NCBI GenBank assembly: GCA_030272155.1
Contig: CP126192.1
Coordinates: 4,994,501-5,058,500 of the forward strand
Direction of reading: 5' to 3'
Length of the DNA: 64,000 bases
DNA from: Tetradesmus obliquus
Taxonomy: Eukaryota; Chlorophyta; Chlorophyceae; Sphaeropleales; Scenedesmaceae
In this document: one piece after another, positions 35,263-47,071 of the stretch
Layout of the letters: each line of letters begins with the position of its first letter
Numbering within the stretch: position 1 is the stretch's first letter
The notes under the pieces: generated by a model
Told to the model about the DNA's origin: nothing
The model's database searches: none
What the model saw: the letters and a program-made list of their open reading frames with translations, nothing else
Program-made: the position numbers and the translations under genes

Positions 35263-37051
35263 TCACACAGTCCCAAAGTACTCTGGCCCAGCTGCTGCTG
35301 CTGTCGTGGCTGCCGTGTTGCCGCCTGGTGAGGACTTGGGCTTGAAGGTGGCGCAGTTGGCGCGGTAGGCCTCGTTGCGACGCGCCTCTGCCGCCAGCGT
35401 CTCCCTGCTGATGTCCTTGCTGGGCCGGATGGCCACCAGGCGCTGGTACAGCGCGTGGTTCTCCTGCAAGGGGCAAGAAGATACGCTGCTGTATTAGGCG
35501 CTCGTACACTTGCTAGCACACATTACAGCTGGTGCTGATGCATCCAAGAAGAAGTGCTTGCCACATTAAGACAATATACTACGGCAACAGCGCTGCCTTG
35601 TGTGCACCCTAGAATGCCGCAACCACTGGTGAATGTGGTGTGCTGCTGGTTGCAGCGCACCTGTGCAATGGTAGAGGCGGCCTTGCGCCTGTTGACTGCC
35701 GAGCTGGCCACGTTGCAGGATGCTGTCTTGCCCAGGTCCTTCACCCAGCTGGGGTCCTGCAAGCAGCAGCAGCAGCAACACACCATATTACAAATGGTTG
35801 CCGCCCATGGCACACACTTCTCAGTGCATACCTGCCCTTTCCCAGCAAGCAGACCTAAGCTGTGAACTCACTGAGTGTTGCCGTGCTGCGCGCGCAGCTG
35901 CAAAATGATGATATTAGGCTTCTGCTAGACTACTGCTGTGCCCACCTTGTGGCTGATGCTGGTGAGGCGCTTGACCAGCACCTGGTTGTCGTGCGCAATC
36001 TTCATCAGCTTGACGGTGCTGTGGCTGTAGTCGGCGCGCTGGTAGGGCTTGGCCTGCAGGCAGGCGGGGCGCAATGGACGTGAGGCATGCACTGCATGCT
36101 GGAATCATGCATGCCGCTGCTGCCGTTTGTACAAGACAAGGCCATCCAATGCATTGAGTTGGGACTACATCACATCATGCCATAGAGACAGCTGCTGGGA
36201 GCATTGCTGTGCACACCCGTGATTTCTGGTGTGACCACAGGGCGGCACGGCATGCATACGATATGCACTGCTGCTGTTGCAGAGGCGGAGCACCTAGCTG
36301 CATGGCTTTGCTTTGCTGCTGCTGCTGCTACTGCCAGTGGGCGGCCCCAGCGATGTACTACAGCCACATCCAGCTGGTGTCAGCCTTGAATGTGCAACGA
36401 TTAGTTGGTGGTTTGCATCTAGCCAGTGAAGCTCACCTTGGGCACATATGGGGGACCAGAGAAGGTCAGCCTGCGGAGTTGAACAGACAGCGTGTCAGTC
36501 CCAACACCCAGACACACGCCGGGCAATGCGTCTGCAGGCTGCAAAGCGGCAACATGTCTGCAGTGCAGGGCTGTAAACTTACTTGTGGGACATCCCTCCC
36601 TCGCCATGACCAGTTGCATATGCTGCCTCTGTGCCTGCTGCTGCGGAGTAGTACTGCACTGCAGGGCTGTACCCTGGCTGTGCTGTCTGCTCTGCTGCGC
36701 CATAGTCGTCACCGCATGCTGCGTCAGTGCCTGCCTCTACTGCGTAGTACTGCACAGCAGGCTCTGCATTGGCATCTGCGTCTGCTTCCACTGCTGTTGT
36801 GCTTTGCAGCTGCTCGTCATGCTGCTGCGGCTCGTCCTGCTGTTGCTGGCTGTCTTCAGCAGTTTGCTCTGCTGCTGCTTCTTCGCTGCCCTGCTCCATC
36901 GGCTGCGCAACACAAGTTCAGTCAATAGTGCTTCCCGGCATAATTAGACACCCTCACGTCACGAAGTAAGCGAATGCAAGCTTGCCTGCTCTTGCTCCAC
37001 CTCAGGCTGCTCCTCGCGCACTGGCTCGCTGCTGCTCTCGTCGTGCTCCAT
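35263..37051 (-). CDS. CFAP97-domain (Hemingway-like) ciliary protein
   Basis: Six exons join in phase: 36986-37051, 36583-36902, 36437-36470, 35946-36053, 35661-35756 and 35263-35463, giving 274 residues. The N-terminal half is acidic and low in complexity (Glu/Gln/Ala-rich, with repeated AVQYY motifs). The C-terminal part matches the CFAP97/KIAA1430 domain: MKIAHDNQVLVKRLTSISH, then VNRRKAAST and ENHALYQRLVAIRPSKD. Proteins with this domain are linked to the ciliary axoneme. The first intron begins with GC (CAG|GCAAGC) instead of GT; the alternative is a start at the internal Met in exon 2 (36899), which would drop 23 residues. The gene starts 283 bp downstream of the EXD3-like stop codon on the same strand. 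Confidence 0.8.
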
Positions 37052-37211
37052 TCAACTGATACCTATCTAATTTTCAACCTGTTTGAAAGGGAGCCCACTG
37101 TTGAAATAGCTTTTTGCTATACGGCGCATAAACAGGCGGGAACAGCAACTCGTCGAGCAGCCCACTACTTGCGTTTTCAACGATACAACGATACAATACA
37201 CAGGTTAAAAG

Positions 37212-37216
37212 TTACA
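37212..37216 (-). terminator. possible poly(A) signal of EXD3-like gene
   Basis: A TGTAA, the usual green-algal poly(A) signal, lies on the minus strand 119 bases downstream of the stop at 37335 and ahead of the next gene's start. Its position fits, but a pentamer is weak evidence. Confidence 0.35.
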
Positions 37217-37334
37217 CGATTACTAGGCAAACAGCTTCGCCCTCTAAGTAACTCATCATAAACCCTAACCTGCTGCCATACACCTGGTTCCACTATGCCA
37301 TGAACACCTGCCTTGTCGCCACTTCAAAGCCACT

Positions 37335-39512
37335 TCAAAGCGGCTGCGGCGTGTCTGCTGCTGCTGGCTGTTGTGCATCCGCTGGCTCCAGCTGCCTCCA
37401 GCTTTGCAACGGCGTGGGCACCGTTCTGCCATTCGTGAAGAGTGAGCTGAGCAGGTCAATGGCAGCCTGGGACTTGGGTCCCATCCAGAACACCTTGCCA
37501 CAGCTGAGCAGCAACAACATCAGCAGCAACACACATGGCAGACAAGTTAGCAGGTCGACAGCTTTGCCACTCAGGACATCTCCTGAGGAGCAGTGATGCT
37601 GTGAGCTGTAAGCCGTAGCATCTGCAGGTGGTCTGCAGCGCAGCAGTGGTGATGGACAGCTTGCAAGCACTAGCCGTACAGCTGGGAGTAGGGAGCGCCA
37701 CGCGTGTCAATGCTTGGGCAACCTTGCCTGCACTCACTTGCCGCACTGCCAGAACTCTTCCACTACTTCCATGACACATGGCGGCACCAACGCCTCAGCA
37801 GCCCCGCGCGCAATCTGCTGGAACGCAGCTGCATTGCACACGGAGCAGCGCGACATGGCCGTGCTCTCATCAAACCTGCACAAGCAGCAGTTGGCAGTGG
37901 CAGCGGCGGTGAATTCAAAGGCGAGCACCAGGTAGCGCAAGTGCAGTTAACCTTTGCTGCTTATGCCACGTCTATTCCAAGTGCCAAGTCTACAGCGGAA
38001 CAGCTCACAGCCACATAAAACGTCACCACGTCATGCATACTGTCCTGCTGCATGCACAGAGGGCAGCTGCTTCCACACACATAACGCAATCCCCGCTTCA
38101 CAGCACAGCGCATACAATCCTCACCCGATGCCAAAGTGCCTGCTGATCTCTGTCAGCTGCTCTGCGGCGTCATCTGTGGCCAGCAAGTACACGCTGCCGC
38201 CCACATCACGCCGCGCAGCGAGCTTGGTATCCCGCGTCAGAAACAGCCGGCCCTGCAACAATGACAATGCATTGCAGGTGACAGCAGCAGTTACGCGCAG
38301 CGATGAATCACTGATAAGCAGGCGGGCAGGCGGGAAACAACTGGCAGCGCTGGATGTTCCTGCAGTGCTATCCTGAAACACAGCAGAGCTGCCATACGTG
38401 TGAATGCTCTACCCAGCTGGCGCTGCCAGTGCACACACATGCGCATCAACAACAGCTCCTGCAATACCCGCCCTACCTCGGTCAGTGCAGCTTTGTGTAT
38501 GGCCTCTATCAGCTGCCCCTGCTGCTGCTGCCCCAAGGTCTGCAGCAGCTGCGGCTGCCCCTGCACTCGCGCCTGCTGCTGCGCCTGCTGCTTGCCACCT
38601 GTCTCGACAAACTCTGCGTCAACCCCAAGCGCCCGCAGCCAGCGGCACAGCCTGCCCAGCATGCTGTCCACCAGGAAGCGCGGCTGCTGGCATGCAGCAG
38701 CAGAACAGCGGGAACAAGGAGCAGAGAAGAAAGGATCAGCGACAGCCGCGGCAACGCGCAGAGAGGGTGTTGGTGTTGGCATGTCAGCATGGCTGCTAAG
38801 CTTAAATGCCAGATGTGCCTCAACCTGCAGAGTCAGCGGGGCCTGACAGTGAAAGCATGGGTGCCGCCATTGTGCAAGAACACGTGGGCCAAGCTTGTTG
38901 GCCCACATGAGCGCTGTGTCGCCCGTAGAAGATCTACCACAAGGCACAGCACCTCACAACAGCAAAAAGCAGTGCAGCTCACCACAGATGTCTGTGCTCC
39001 ATTTGAGGCTAGCTCTGCAGGCCCAGTGGTTTGCTGCTGCTGTCCTGCTGCTGCTGCTTGTACACTCATGCCGGCATCAGCAGCAGCAGCAGCGCCGCTG
39101 CGCACAGCAGGCACATCTGCAACATCAGCTACACTGCCGCTGCTCAGCTGCAGCAGCTGCTCGAATGACAGCTGTATGACAGCATCTGAGCCACATTGCA
39201 GGAAAAGCTGGCTGTCAGCACCATCTGCCACACTACTGGTAGCCTCATCAGTAGCATTACAGAAGCTGTCTGCTGCTGTAGCACTGCCTGCTGCTGCTGC
39301 TGCTGCATTGTCGTGTATGCCTCCTGCTGCTCTAGCACTGCCTGCTGCTGCTGCTGCTGCTGCATTGTCGTGTATGCCTCCTTCACTGCTGTGGGGTGTT
39401 TCCTGCAGCCCTGCTGCTGTACAGCAGCCAGAAGGGTGCTGCTCAACTGTTTCAGCCGTTGCTGCCGCTACAGCAGCCCAGCCACCACCTGCAGGCCTTG
39501 ATACACCTTCAA

Positions 39513-39547
<35 letters not shown>

Positions 39548-42500
39548 GCCTCATTGTCTGCCCTAGCATCACTTGCTGCTGCTGCTGCCCCTTGCAGCCT
39601 GCAGTCCACCAGCACCTTGATGCTGCTGTCGTGCCCGATGGGAGGTATCCCTCCTGCAGCAGCAACAGCAGTTGTTAATAATAGAACAGCTGCCATGGCA
39701 TCATGTTGCGCAGCATACACGAGCTCGTGGTCACCCTGCGCCTTGATAGTGTCACATCAAAGGCACATGGCCGTGCACACACAGGTGAAATTGCTCCAAT
39801 GGTCAGAGAAGCCAGCAACAGACACGTTTTCAGGCAGCTACGCCTGAATCGACAGCAGCAGGGCCAGCCACTGCACTGCTGCTCACCAGAAGAGAAACCT
39901 GTGACCTGCTGCACCACAGCATCAGGCGCCATGCGCACAGCACGCCTGCTCACCCCCAGCAATGCTGCCAGCTGCACGTTGAGGCGCATACAACAGTGGC
40001 AGCAGGCATGCAAGGCAAGCAAACAAGGCAGCAATGGGTAAGAATGGATGTGGCTGTGATGCGTCAAGAGCAGTAGCACAGCATGCGGCGTGTGCATGAA
40101 GCGACGTGGTGAGCAGATTCAGAAAGAAAAGGAGCCCATTATGTTTGACAAGCCAGCACAGCATAAAGCACGCAGCGCATATGCAAGATTTAAGCGCAGC
40201 GCTGTGGTGGGTACAGCTGGCGTGCTAGCTTGCTGCTAGCAGCACCCGCCAACTCACTCACAAGCACACGCAGCAGGCACGCCGCTCATACAAACCGCAG
40301 CAAGCGCAGCCTGCGCGCAGCTGCAGCAGCTACAGGTGGCGTGACGCGGGCTAGGCATGCAGCACCGCGCAGCTGCCGCCTTGCAGGGACAGATTCTGGC
40401 AACAGGCTGCTGCTGCTGTTGCTGCCTGCCGCTTCTTTACTGCTGCTGACACTACGCGCAGGCCGATACACAGCAACCCTGCATGGGTTAGCAGTGGCAG
40501 TTGTGCTGCAGCTGATAGCTGTGCCAGCAGCGCTGCTGCGTGCCTTGTGCAAGTCAATGCGCTGGTCGCCTCGTGTGACCACCAGCAGGGGCTCATGGTC
40601 CACTAGCAGGGCCATGGTCTTGGCAACAGCAGCACGGGGCACGCTCAGCGCTGCGGCAGTGTCACTGATGGTCGGCACACAGCCTGCAAGCAGCAGCAGC
40701 AGCAGCAATCGAGGAAGAGCTGAGCGATGCTTGATGGGTGTGCAGCCAGAAGCCAGCCATGCAGCTAGCTAGCAGTACACCTGGACTGCTGTGCCTGCAT
40801 GTTCAGCTCGCGCGGAGCGCCAGGAGCCCTAGGGCGGGGGGCTTCTGGACCAGCATTGCTTGCAGGTGCGCAGTTATGCTTTTACCATGCTTAGAATCGT
40901 CCTATTTACACCTGGCTTTGTGCCGGCAAAGTTGGTGGAGCTGCGCTCACTCTGCTCTGCTCACCTTGGGCCCGGGTGGTTGGCAGCCGCCGTAGCGCTC
41001 CGCTGAAGCCGCGGTGCTGCAGGAATGCTGCCACGCGGGCCTCGCCTGCACATGCAGTAAGGTACGCACACACACGTGCAGCATCAGCCTTAGCAGCGCA
41101 CAACACACATGCACTACACATGTACGCCAGCAGGCAAAACACGCGCAAAGCTGCTGCGCATGCAGCTCACGCACAGCGGTGCAGTAGCAAATCCGTCAAC
41201 TGCGTTTGGAGCAGACTAAAGTCCACAGTTATATATGCGTGCAAAGCAGAACAGGCAGCTCCATTTGCAGCGCAACATGCAGTATTGGACAAGACGCAGT
41301 ATCTCTCCTCAAAAGAAGCCATTTGTCCACACCTGATGCGTCGCCACCCACGCCTGCAGCACTGCTGCTGTCGCTACTGCTGCCGCTGCTGCTGACGGCA
41401 GCTCGGCCATTGCCACCGACAGCAGCAGGTTCAACAATGTCTGGCCCCAACTCCGTACTACTCCTGCCATTGCCGCCATGGGCAGGTGCCAGCCCAGTAG
41501 ACCGCTGGGCGGCAGCTGCAGTGCCCACAGCAGCCTCTTCAGCTACGATGTCTGCTGCTATTCCAGCTGCTTCTGCTGCCTGCCCGTCTGCTGCTGTCTC
41601 TTCTGCTGTTGCTGCTGCTGCTGCTGTTGCTGCGGATGGCGGCCCCTGTTGCTGCTAGCAAGCAGCAGATGCACAAGCAGCAGCAGCATGACCCGGTGCG
41701 GATGCGTGTCAGTCCAGAGTGTGATTCACTAGGAAGCATGTTTGTGTCTGGGCATTTCACTTTCTGGCTGTGTCCTCTGCTGCTGCCAGCTCTTGACGCT
41801 TTGACGATGTGCATGCCTCCACCACAGCCGCTGCTGCGACGGGTGCTGCATCTGCGCCTGCCATTGCAGTAATTGGTTGCACTGCGTCGGTAATCACCGC
41901 TTCGGCATGCCTTTTGTGTGGGTTGCCTTGCTGCTGCTGTTCCGCGCTCTCCGACGCCTGCCGTGTATGTCTCGCCTGCTGCTGCTGCTGCTGCGCCTCG
42001 CTTGCTGCACTCACCCGTCTCACGCAGGTGGTGTGCTGCTTCAGCAGCTGCTGGCTGCGCTGCTCGCCCAGCTGCAAGCAGAGCGTGTCAAACAGCTGCG
42101 GCAGCACGAGTGAGTCCAGCGCTGCGTAGTGCATCTGGCGCTGACTCAGCGGCCTGGCTGTCCAGTCGCTCATCTGCTGGCTCTTGTCTGCAGGCACAAG
42201 GAGGCCGCCAACCAAGGCACGATTAAATAAAGCTACAGCTATCCTGTGTGAAAGCTGGGCACGCAGCATGCACATCATATAGAAATTCAGGGTGGTACTG
42301 CTAAGAGTCACAGGTGCACATGCCGCGCACAGCTGCCAACAAATTGTATCTTTGAATGCAGCGCACTGAGTCGCCAAGTCAAACAGCCTGCACCTGCAGC
42401 ATTGCGTGCCCATGTCTGCTGTCTGGACAGATCTGTGTCAGCATGTCTGCATCTGCCAGTCCTGCCTGCCAGCTGCCCTCTCACCGAGTGGCTTGCCCAG

Positions 42501-45500
42501 CAGTGTGCTACACAGTGTGGACAGCCCCACATCAGACAGCAGCCGCACAGAGCCGCCCTGCAGGCACAGCAGACAGCAGAACGTGCTTAGTTGCCACCCA
42601 GGATTCGCTGTCGGTGATCTGCAGGGCAGTGCCACGAGCATAGATGCTAGCCTGTGGCATGGCTGCATGCAGCGAGATCACTCCATCTAACCTCGGTGCA
42701 TTGATACATTGCCCTGCTGCCACAACAAACGGCCGCCGTGTGGCATTGGGCAACGTCCACCACACATAAGCAAATCACAATCACTGCACGCATATGCACC
42801 GACACAAACAGCCACCCACCTTCTGCCTATTAGCCACGCCATAAGCAACCCACAGCGGCCGCAAGTCCAGCACCCCAGCCACCACCTTGAAGGCCTGCAC
42901 CTCAGGCCAGCTCCCTGCAAGCTTTGCCAGGTCACCCGTGAGCCCAAACCCTAGCTTCAAAACCTCAGGGGATTCAAATATTGGCGCCAGGCAGGCGTCC
43001 AGGGCTGTGGGGTGATGCGGCGCGAGGGCGAGTAGGTCGAACAGGAGCGCTGCTTTGCGGGTGGCCAGCTGCAGGCAGCACAGCACAGCACAGCAGGTTG
43101 ATGCAGTGACATGTGGCGCTAGCACGCCCATGGACCAAAGATGGTGAGATGGTGAGATGGCAGAGCTGTTCCGGGCTTTCACAGCGTGCGGACAGCACGC
43201 AAACACAAGGTTGTGTTGAGTGACAAGATCGATGAATGCTACAAGGCCAGGGCACGAAAGCCTGCACAGGTGCAGAAACAGGTTTTTGCACAACAGCTAA
43301 ATGTTAACACACCACGCGTAGCTCATTCATTCATCCATTCCTGCACAGCATCAACATACACAGGCACTGCATGCTGCCGCCTCCGCACCTGGAGCAGCGC
43401 AGCAGGCGACGCCTCGCCAGCCATGTGTGAAGGCTTCCACTCCACATCCAGGCCAACCACATCAGAGCCTGCCAGCAGCTGCGCAGCCTGCAGCAGCGTC
43501 GCCTCGTCATCAACAAACAGCAGCGAGCCTTGTGGGAGCTCCAGCTGCATGTACTGCTGCCGCCGCGCCTCCTCTTGTGCTGCGATGGCTGCAGGGTCGA
43601 CTTTGAGGACTGATTCAGGCAGCTGCAGCTGCTTGCGGTACTCATGTGCTAGGGCAGCCTCCCCCACCTCTGCCATATCACGCACCAGCTGCGTCTGTTG
43701 GTTGTGTGTCGCAGTTGACCCGCAGCAGATGTGTAGGACGGCAGGGCAAAAAATAGGAAATGTCAGCCAGTGGACAGCATACTGGCAGCTTAGCAGCGGC
43801 TGACAGAGTCCAGCAGCAAAGCATGGGCGCTGGGAAACTGTACACAGTACAGCCAATTCCACGCAGCACCTGCCTCTTACACCTGTTGCAGGAACTTCAC
43901 CAAAACCTTGCCAACAACCATCATATGCTACAAGCAGTCTAGCGCCCCAACCTGCCACAAGTTGAACACGGTCCAGGCAATGGCGCAACACACATCAAAG
44001 GTTGTATGCAGCCCACCCACCTGCAGTGCCACATCGCTGCCCACAAAGCTGAGCGCCACCTGCCACAGCCGCTTGCCAACCAGCCGGGCCAGGCTGCGCT
44101 GCCTGTACAGGCTCTCTATGTTGGGGAACTCTGCCGTGAGCCCCAGCACGCGCACTGCACGCGCAGCAGGCTTCAGGCGGTCTTGCGCGACGCAGGCCTC
44201 CACAAACAGGATCTGTGTGCACAACAAGCGATCAAGGCGGGCAGCATACACCAGGCAGGCGTTAGATCATGGCAGACATAGCAGACCAGATTTAAGCCCT
44301 GTGGAAGCAGAATAACTTGGAAACTGCCGCCTGGGCGTGCAGTGAAGCAACTACACCGTGCTGTGACAGCACGTAGCGCCTCGCAGTTGCAAGCACAGGC
44401 TGCAGCTTGCTGCTGGTGCTGCAGCTCAGCCTGGTCTCAGCCAGCACCTCAGCCAGCACCGCCTGCTGTCGCCTGCTACCCCTTCTCCACACGCACCTGG
44501 TAGTCCCTGCCCAGTGCTGCCACCCACTGCTGGGCCAGGTTGTCCTGGCCATCAGCCACCAGCTGTGCAATGACCTCTGGCTTATCAATGGCCTCATCCA
44601 GGCCCTGCAGGAAAGAAACAGCACGCAGCGTGCAGGCAGCATGCGCAGGTATACGTCACACAGTGTTTGAGCAGCAGTATCAGCTGCAGCAGGATGCGCC
44701 GCACCAAGCACGGCGGCGGTGCTGCCTTGGTTGCCGCATGGGCCAGAAGGAGGTGCATCCCGTTGCAATGCAGCGCAACAAAGGTGCTGTGCAGCAGTTA
44801 GCACATAGCTCTGACGTGCCACTTCGGCAGACCACACACATTGTTGGCATGCAAATACATTCAGCGATTGAAAGCTGGATTTGCTGCTGTTGGCCTTGCA
44901 AGCCACCAATACGTCTACTGCATCTCTCATGACAACTGTAGGGTCTATGCACTCATACAAAGTCAACCACAAACGTGCCATCACACGATCGCAAGCACTG
45001 TTCGCCAATCCAGCATGCAAGCGCACCTCGAACTGCATCAGCAGGTGCACTGCCGCCTTGTAGCTGCTCTGGCTGGTCAGCATCTGCTGCACTGCCGCTG
45101 TCAGCAGCTGCCAGTCGCTCACGTCCTCGCGCGTCAGCTTGAAGATGGCAGCAACCTGTGCCATACACGTGATCAAGTATGCAGCATCATATTAAGCCCG
45201 ACTGAGCATGCAAGACAAGCAGGTAACAGGCATGTGCGATCTTGCCGGAGCACGTTGGTTGCTGCAGCCAGCCTGCTGTTGATAGCACTGCGGCGGCAGC
45301 ACCAGCAGCAGCACAGAAACAGGATGCTGACAGACAAAGCGCTGCGCAATAGCCCTCCTGCAGAACACTGGCATGTAGAGCAATCATTGAAGCATCTACA
45401 GAAGCATGCGGGTCTGCAGGAACTGAGCCAGGCGGTTGCTGCGGCAGCAGCCCCACCTTTGCGGCTAGCTTGGCATCTACTGGTGTGCAGTAGGCAGTGA

Positions 45501-45974
45501 ACAGCTGCACTGCTGTGCTCCTGGCCTGCTTTCCTGCAGCCTTGGCTGCTTCTGGCAGTATCAGCTCCAGCAGCAGGTGCTTCAGGCCAGCAGACAGCTC
45601 GCCTGTGTGCTGCTGGCAGTACAGCAAGCACCGCAGGACATACACAACTGCGGCGCTGGCCTGCAAGCAGACGAGGGGCGAGAATCAGTGCTGCAAAACC
45701 TAGCAATGCTTCTGTTAGTGAATCCACTGCTTGCTGCTGCATCTTAACACCAGATGGCAAGAGCCGACCAGTTCTGTGTGCTGATGCTGAAGGCAAGCTG
45801 CGTGCAGCATGTTTGCCTGGTTACCTGCTGGCCCTGGCTGCATACTGCAGGTGCTAAGGCTCTCAATGCTTCCTTAAAGTTGTGATCTTGCAGCTTATGG
45901 TCCAGCAGCTGCACGAACTGTGCGTGGGACTCATCCCCAACTTGAAGCAGCTCAACCAAAACAGCAGCATCCAT
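37335..45974 (-). CDS. EXD3: EXD3/Mut-7-like exonuclease fused to YbaK deacylase and Mut7-C domains
   Basis: Eighteen exons join in phase: 45825-45974, 45457-45660, 45027-45155, 44497-44604, 44021-44212, 43389-43694, 42820-43068, 42485-42557, 42015-42187, 41333-41654, 40965-41045, 40478-40683, 39887-39971, 38983-39653, 38477-38686, 38125-38252, 37738-37875 and 37335-37503, giving about 1197 residues. Residues 1-300 are helical, like the N-terminus of Nibbler/Mut-7. A DEDDy 3'-5' exonuclease follows with Asp344-x-Glu346 (GLDVEW), Asp409 (GLTGDL) and Tyr491-x3-Asp495. An Ala/Ser-rich linker (529-635) leads to a YbaK/ProX-type domain: conserved Lys684 (VAKTMALL), GDQRIDLHK, LAALLGV and TGFSSGGIPPIGH, interrupted by a Gln/Ala-rich insert. 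Last comes Mut7-C: RFLVDSMLGRLCRWLRALG, LFLTRDTKLA, and a zinc ribbon of Cys1106/1109/1140/1143. Exon 12 could instead end at 40544 with a GC donor, also in phase. Nibbler/Mut-7 trims small RNAs; YbaK domains deacylate mischarged tRNA. What the fusion does is unknown. Confidence 0.88.
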
Positions 45975-47071
45975 GCTGCTGGTGCTCTGCTCAGCTGCTC
46001 AGCAACCTTATGCTCTAGCAACCGTTGATCAGTTGAATGCAGTTCAATTGCAACTCGCGCGGAAAGATCACGAGCTGATCAAAGTCGCGAGCTGATCAAG
46101 TCACGAACAGAGGTACACTACAGTCGACACATATCGCACTTGTGGATAACGCCTGCACTTGAAAACCTAAGTTTAAGGCCACAGTAACGTGTTCAAGGCT
46201 TCGTCGTGACACCCGCAGCAGGAAAGCTGCCTAGATGTCATCTCAACGACCGTTCAACTCCCACTGGGAGTGGCACGGGGCTGGCCAGCAGAGGACCCAG
46301 CAGCACTTTGTACTCTTTTATCCACCCCAGTGTGTCTTACAAATTGTGTCATGATTGGCATTGAGTCGTAGCTGCACAGGTTCTGCGTGAAAGTCGCAGA
46401 GTACTTGCAGGACCCCATGTCCTATGTTCTGCATGATGCTGGTAAGGTTGTGCCGGCACACCAGGGGCTCCCCACAATGGTGGTGCTGCTGCAGCCACAC
46501 TGTTGCCAGCAAAAACCCAAAGTTCCACCATACCAAGCCAGGCTCAGGCAGTGCGTCCGGTCTTAATGTGTAAATCCAGGCAGGTACGTTACAGCAGGTG
46601 CGGCAAGCCACTTGATGATGGGGCCCATCGTCAGAACGCGATCATGGGCCGATAAGCACACATATTAATGCACTTCAACACCACGCCTGCCACCTTGAAC
46701 TGCCTGGACTGCAGTTAACTCTAGTTGGCTGCCTGATCTCAAGCTCCAGCCTAGGCTGCTGATATCACCAAAAGCTGTGCCTTTACTATTCAACACAACA
46801 TTGTGAAATGTACTGCAATTGTACTGCAGTGATCAAGGTGAGGGATGTCTTAAACCAAAGGTACAGGCAACAAGCCTGCCACTGGTCCAAACGAGTTGTT
46901 GCGCCACCACACTGCTGGTGACGCAATGACCTGTCCCCACACTCGTCACACCTCACTAACATGGCAATAAACCCTGGACTGTATGTTGGATATACAGCCC
47001 TGCCAGCAGGCTAACTTGCAACATGGCTGCTGCTGCTGTCACCCTATCTTGTGACCCGAGAAGATGCTCAT
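45975..47071. other. intergenic, no gene seen
   Basis: The stretch lies upstream of the EXD3-like start and downstream of the next gene's stop. It contains a short near-palindrome (about 46033-46050, TTGAA...TTCAA) and a repeated GAGCTGATCAA (about 46070-46100). A 97-codon minus frame at 46318-46611 has no splice partner or motif. Confidence 0.45.

Noticed and set aside
38354-39847. 497-codon plus-strand open frame
   Set aside because: It is antisense to exons of the EXD3-like gene that carry clear Mut7-C and YbaK motifs. Its own product is Cys/Ser/Ala-rich and comes from CTG runs read on the wrong strand.
44292-45176. 294-codon minus-strand open frame as a single exon
   Set aside because: Strong donors and acceptors at 45027, 44604 and 44497 split it, and only the spliced version continues the EXD3-like helical region in phase.
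46318-46611. 97-codon minus-strand coding region
   Set aside because: No start context, splice partner, motif or codon pattern supports it.
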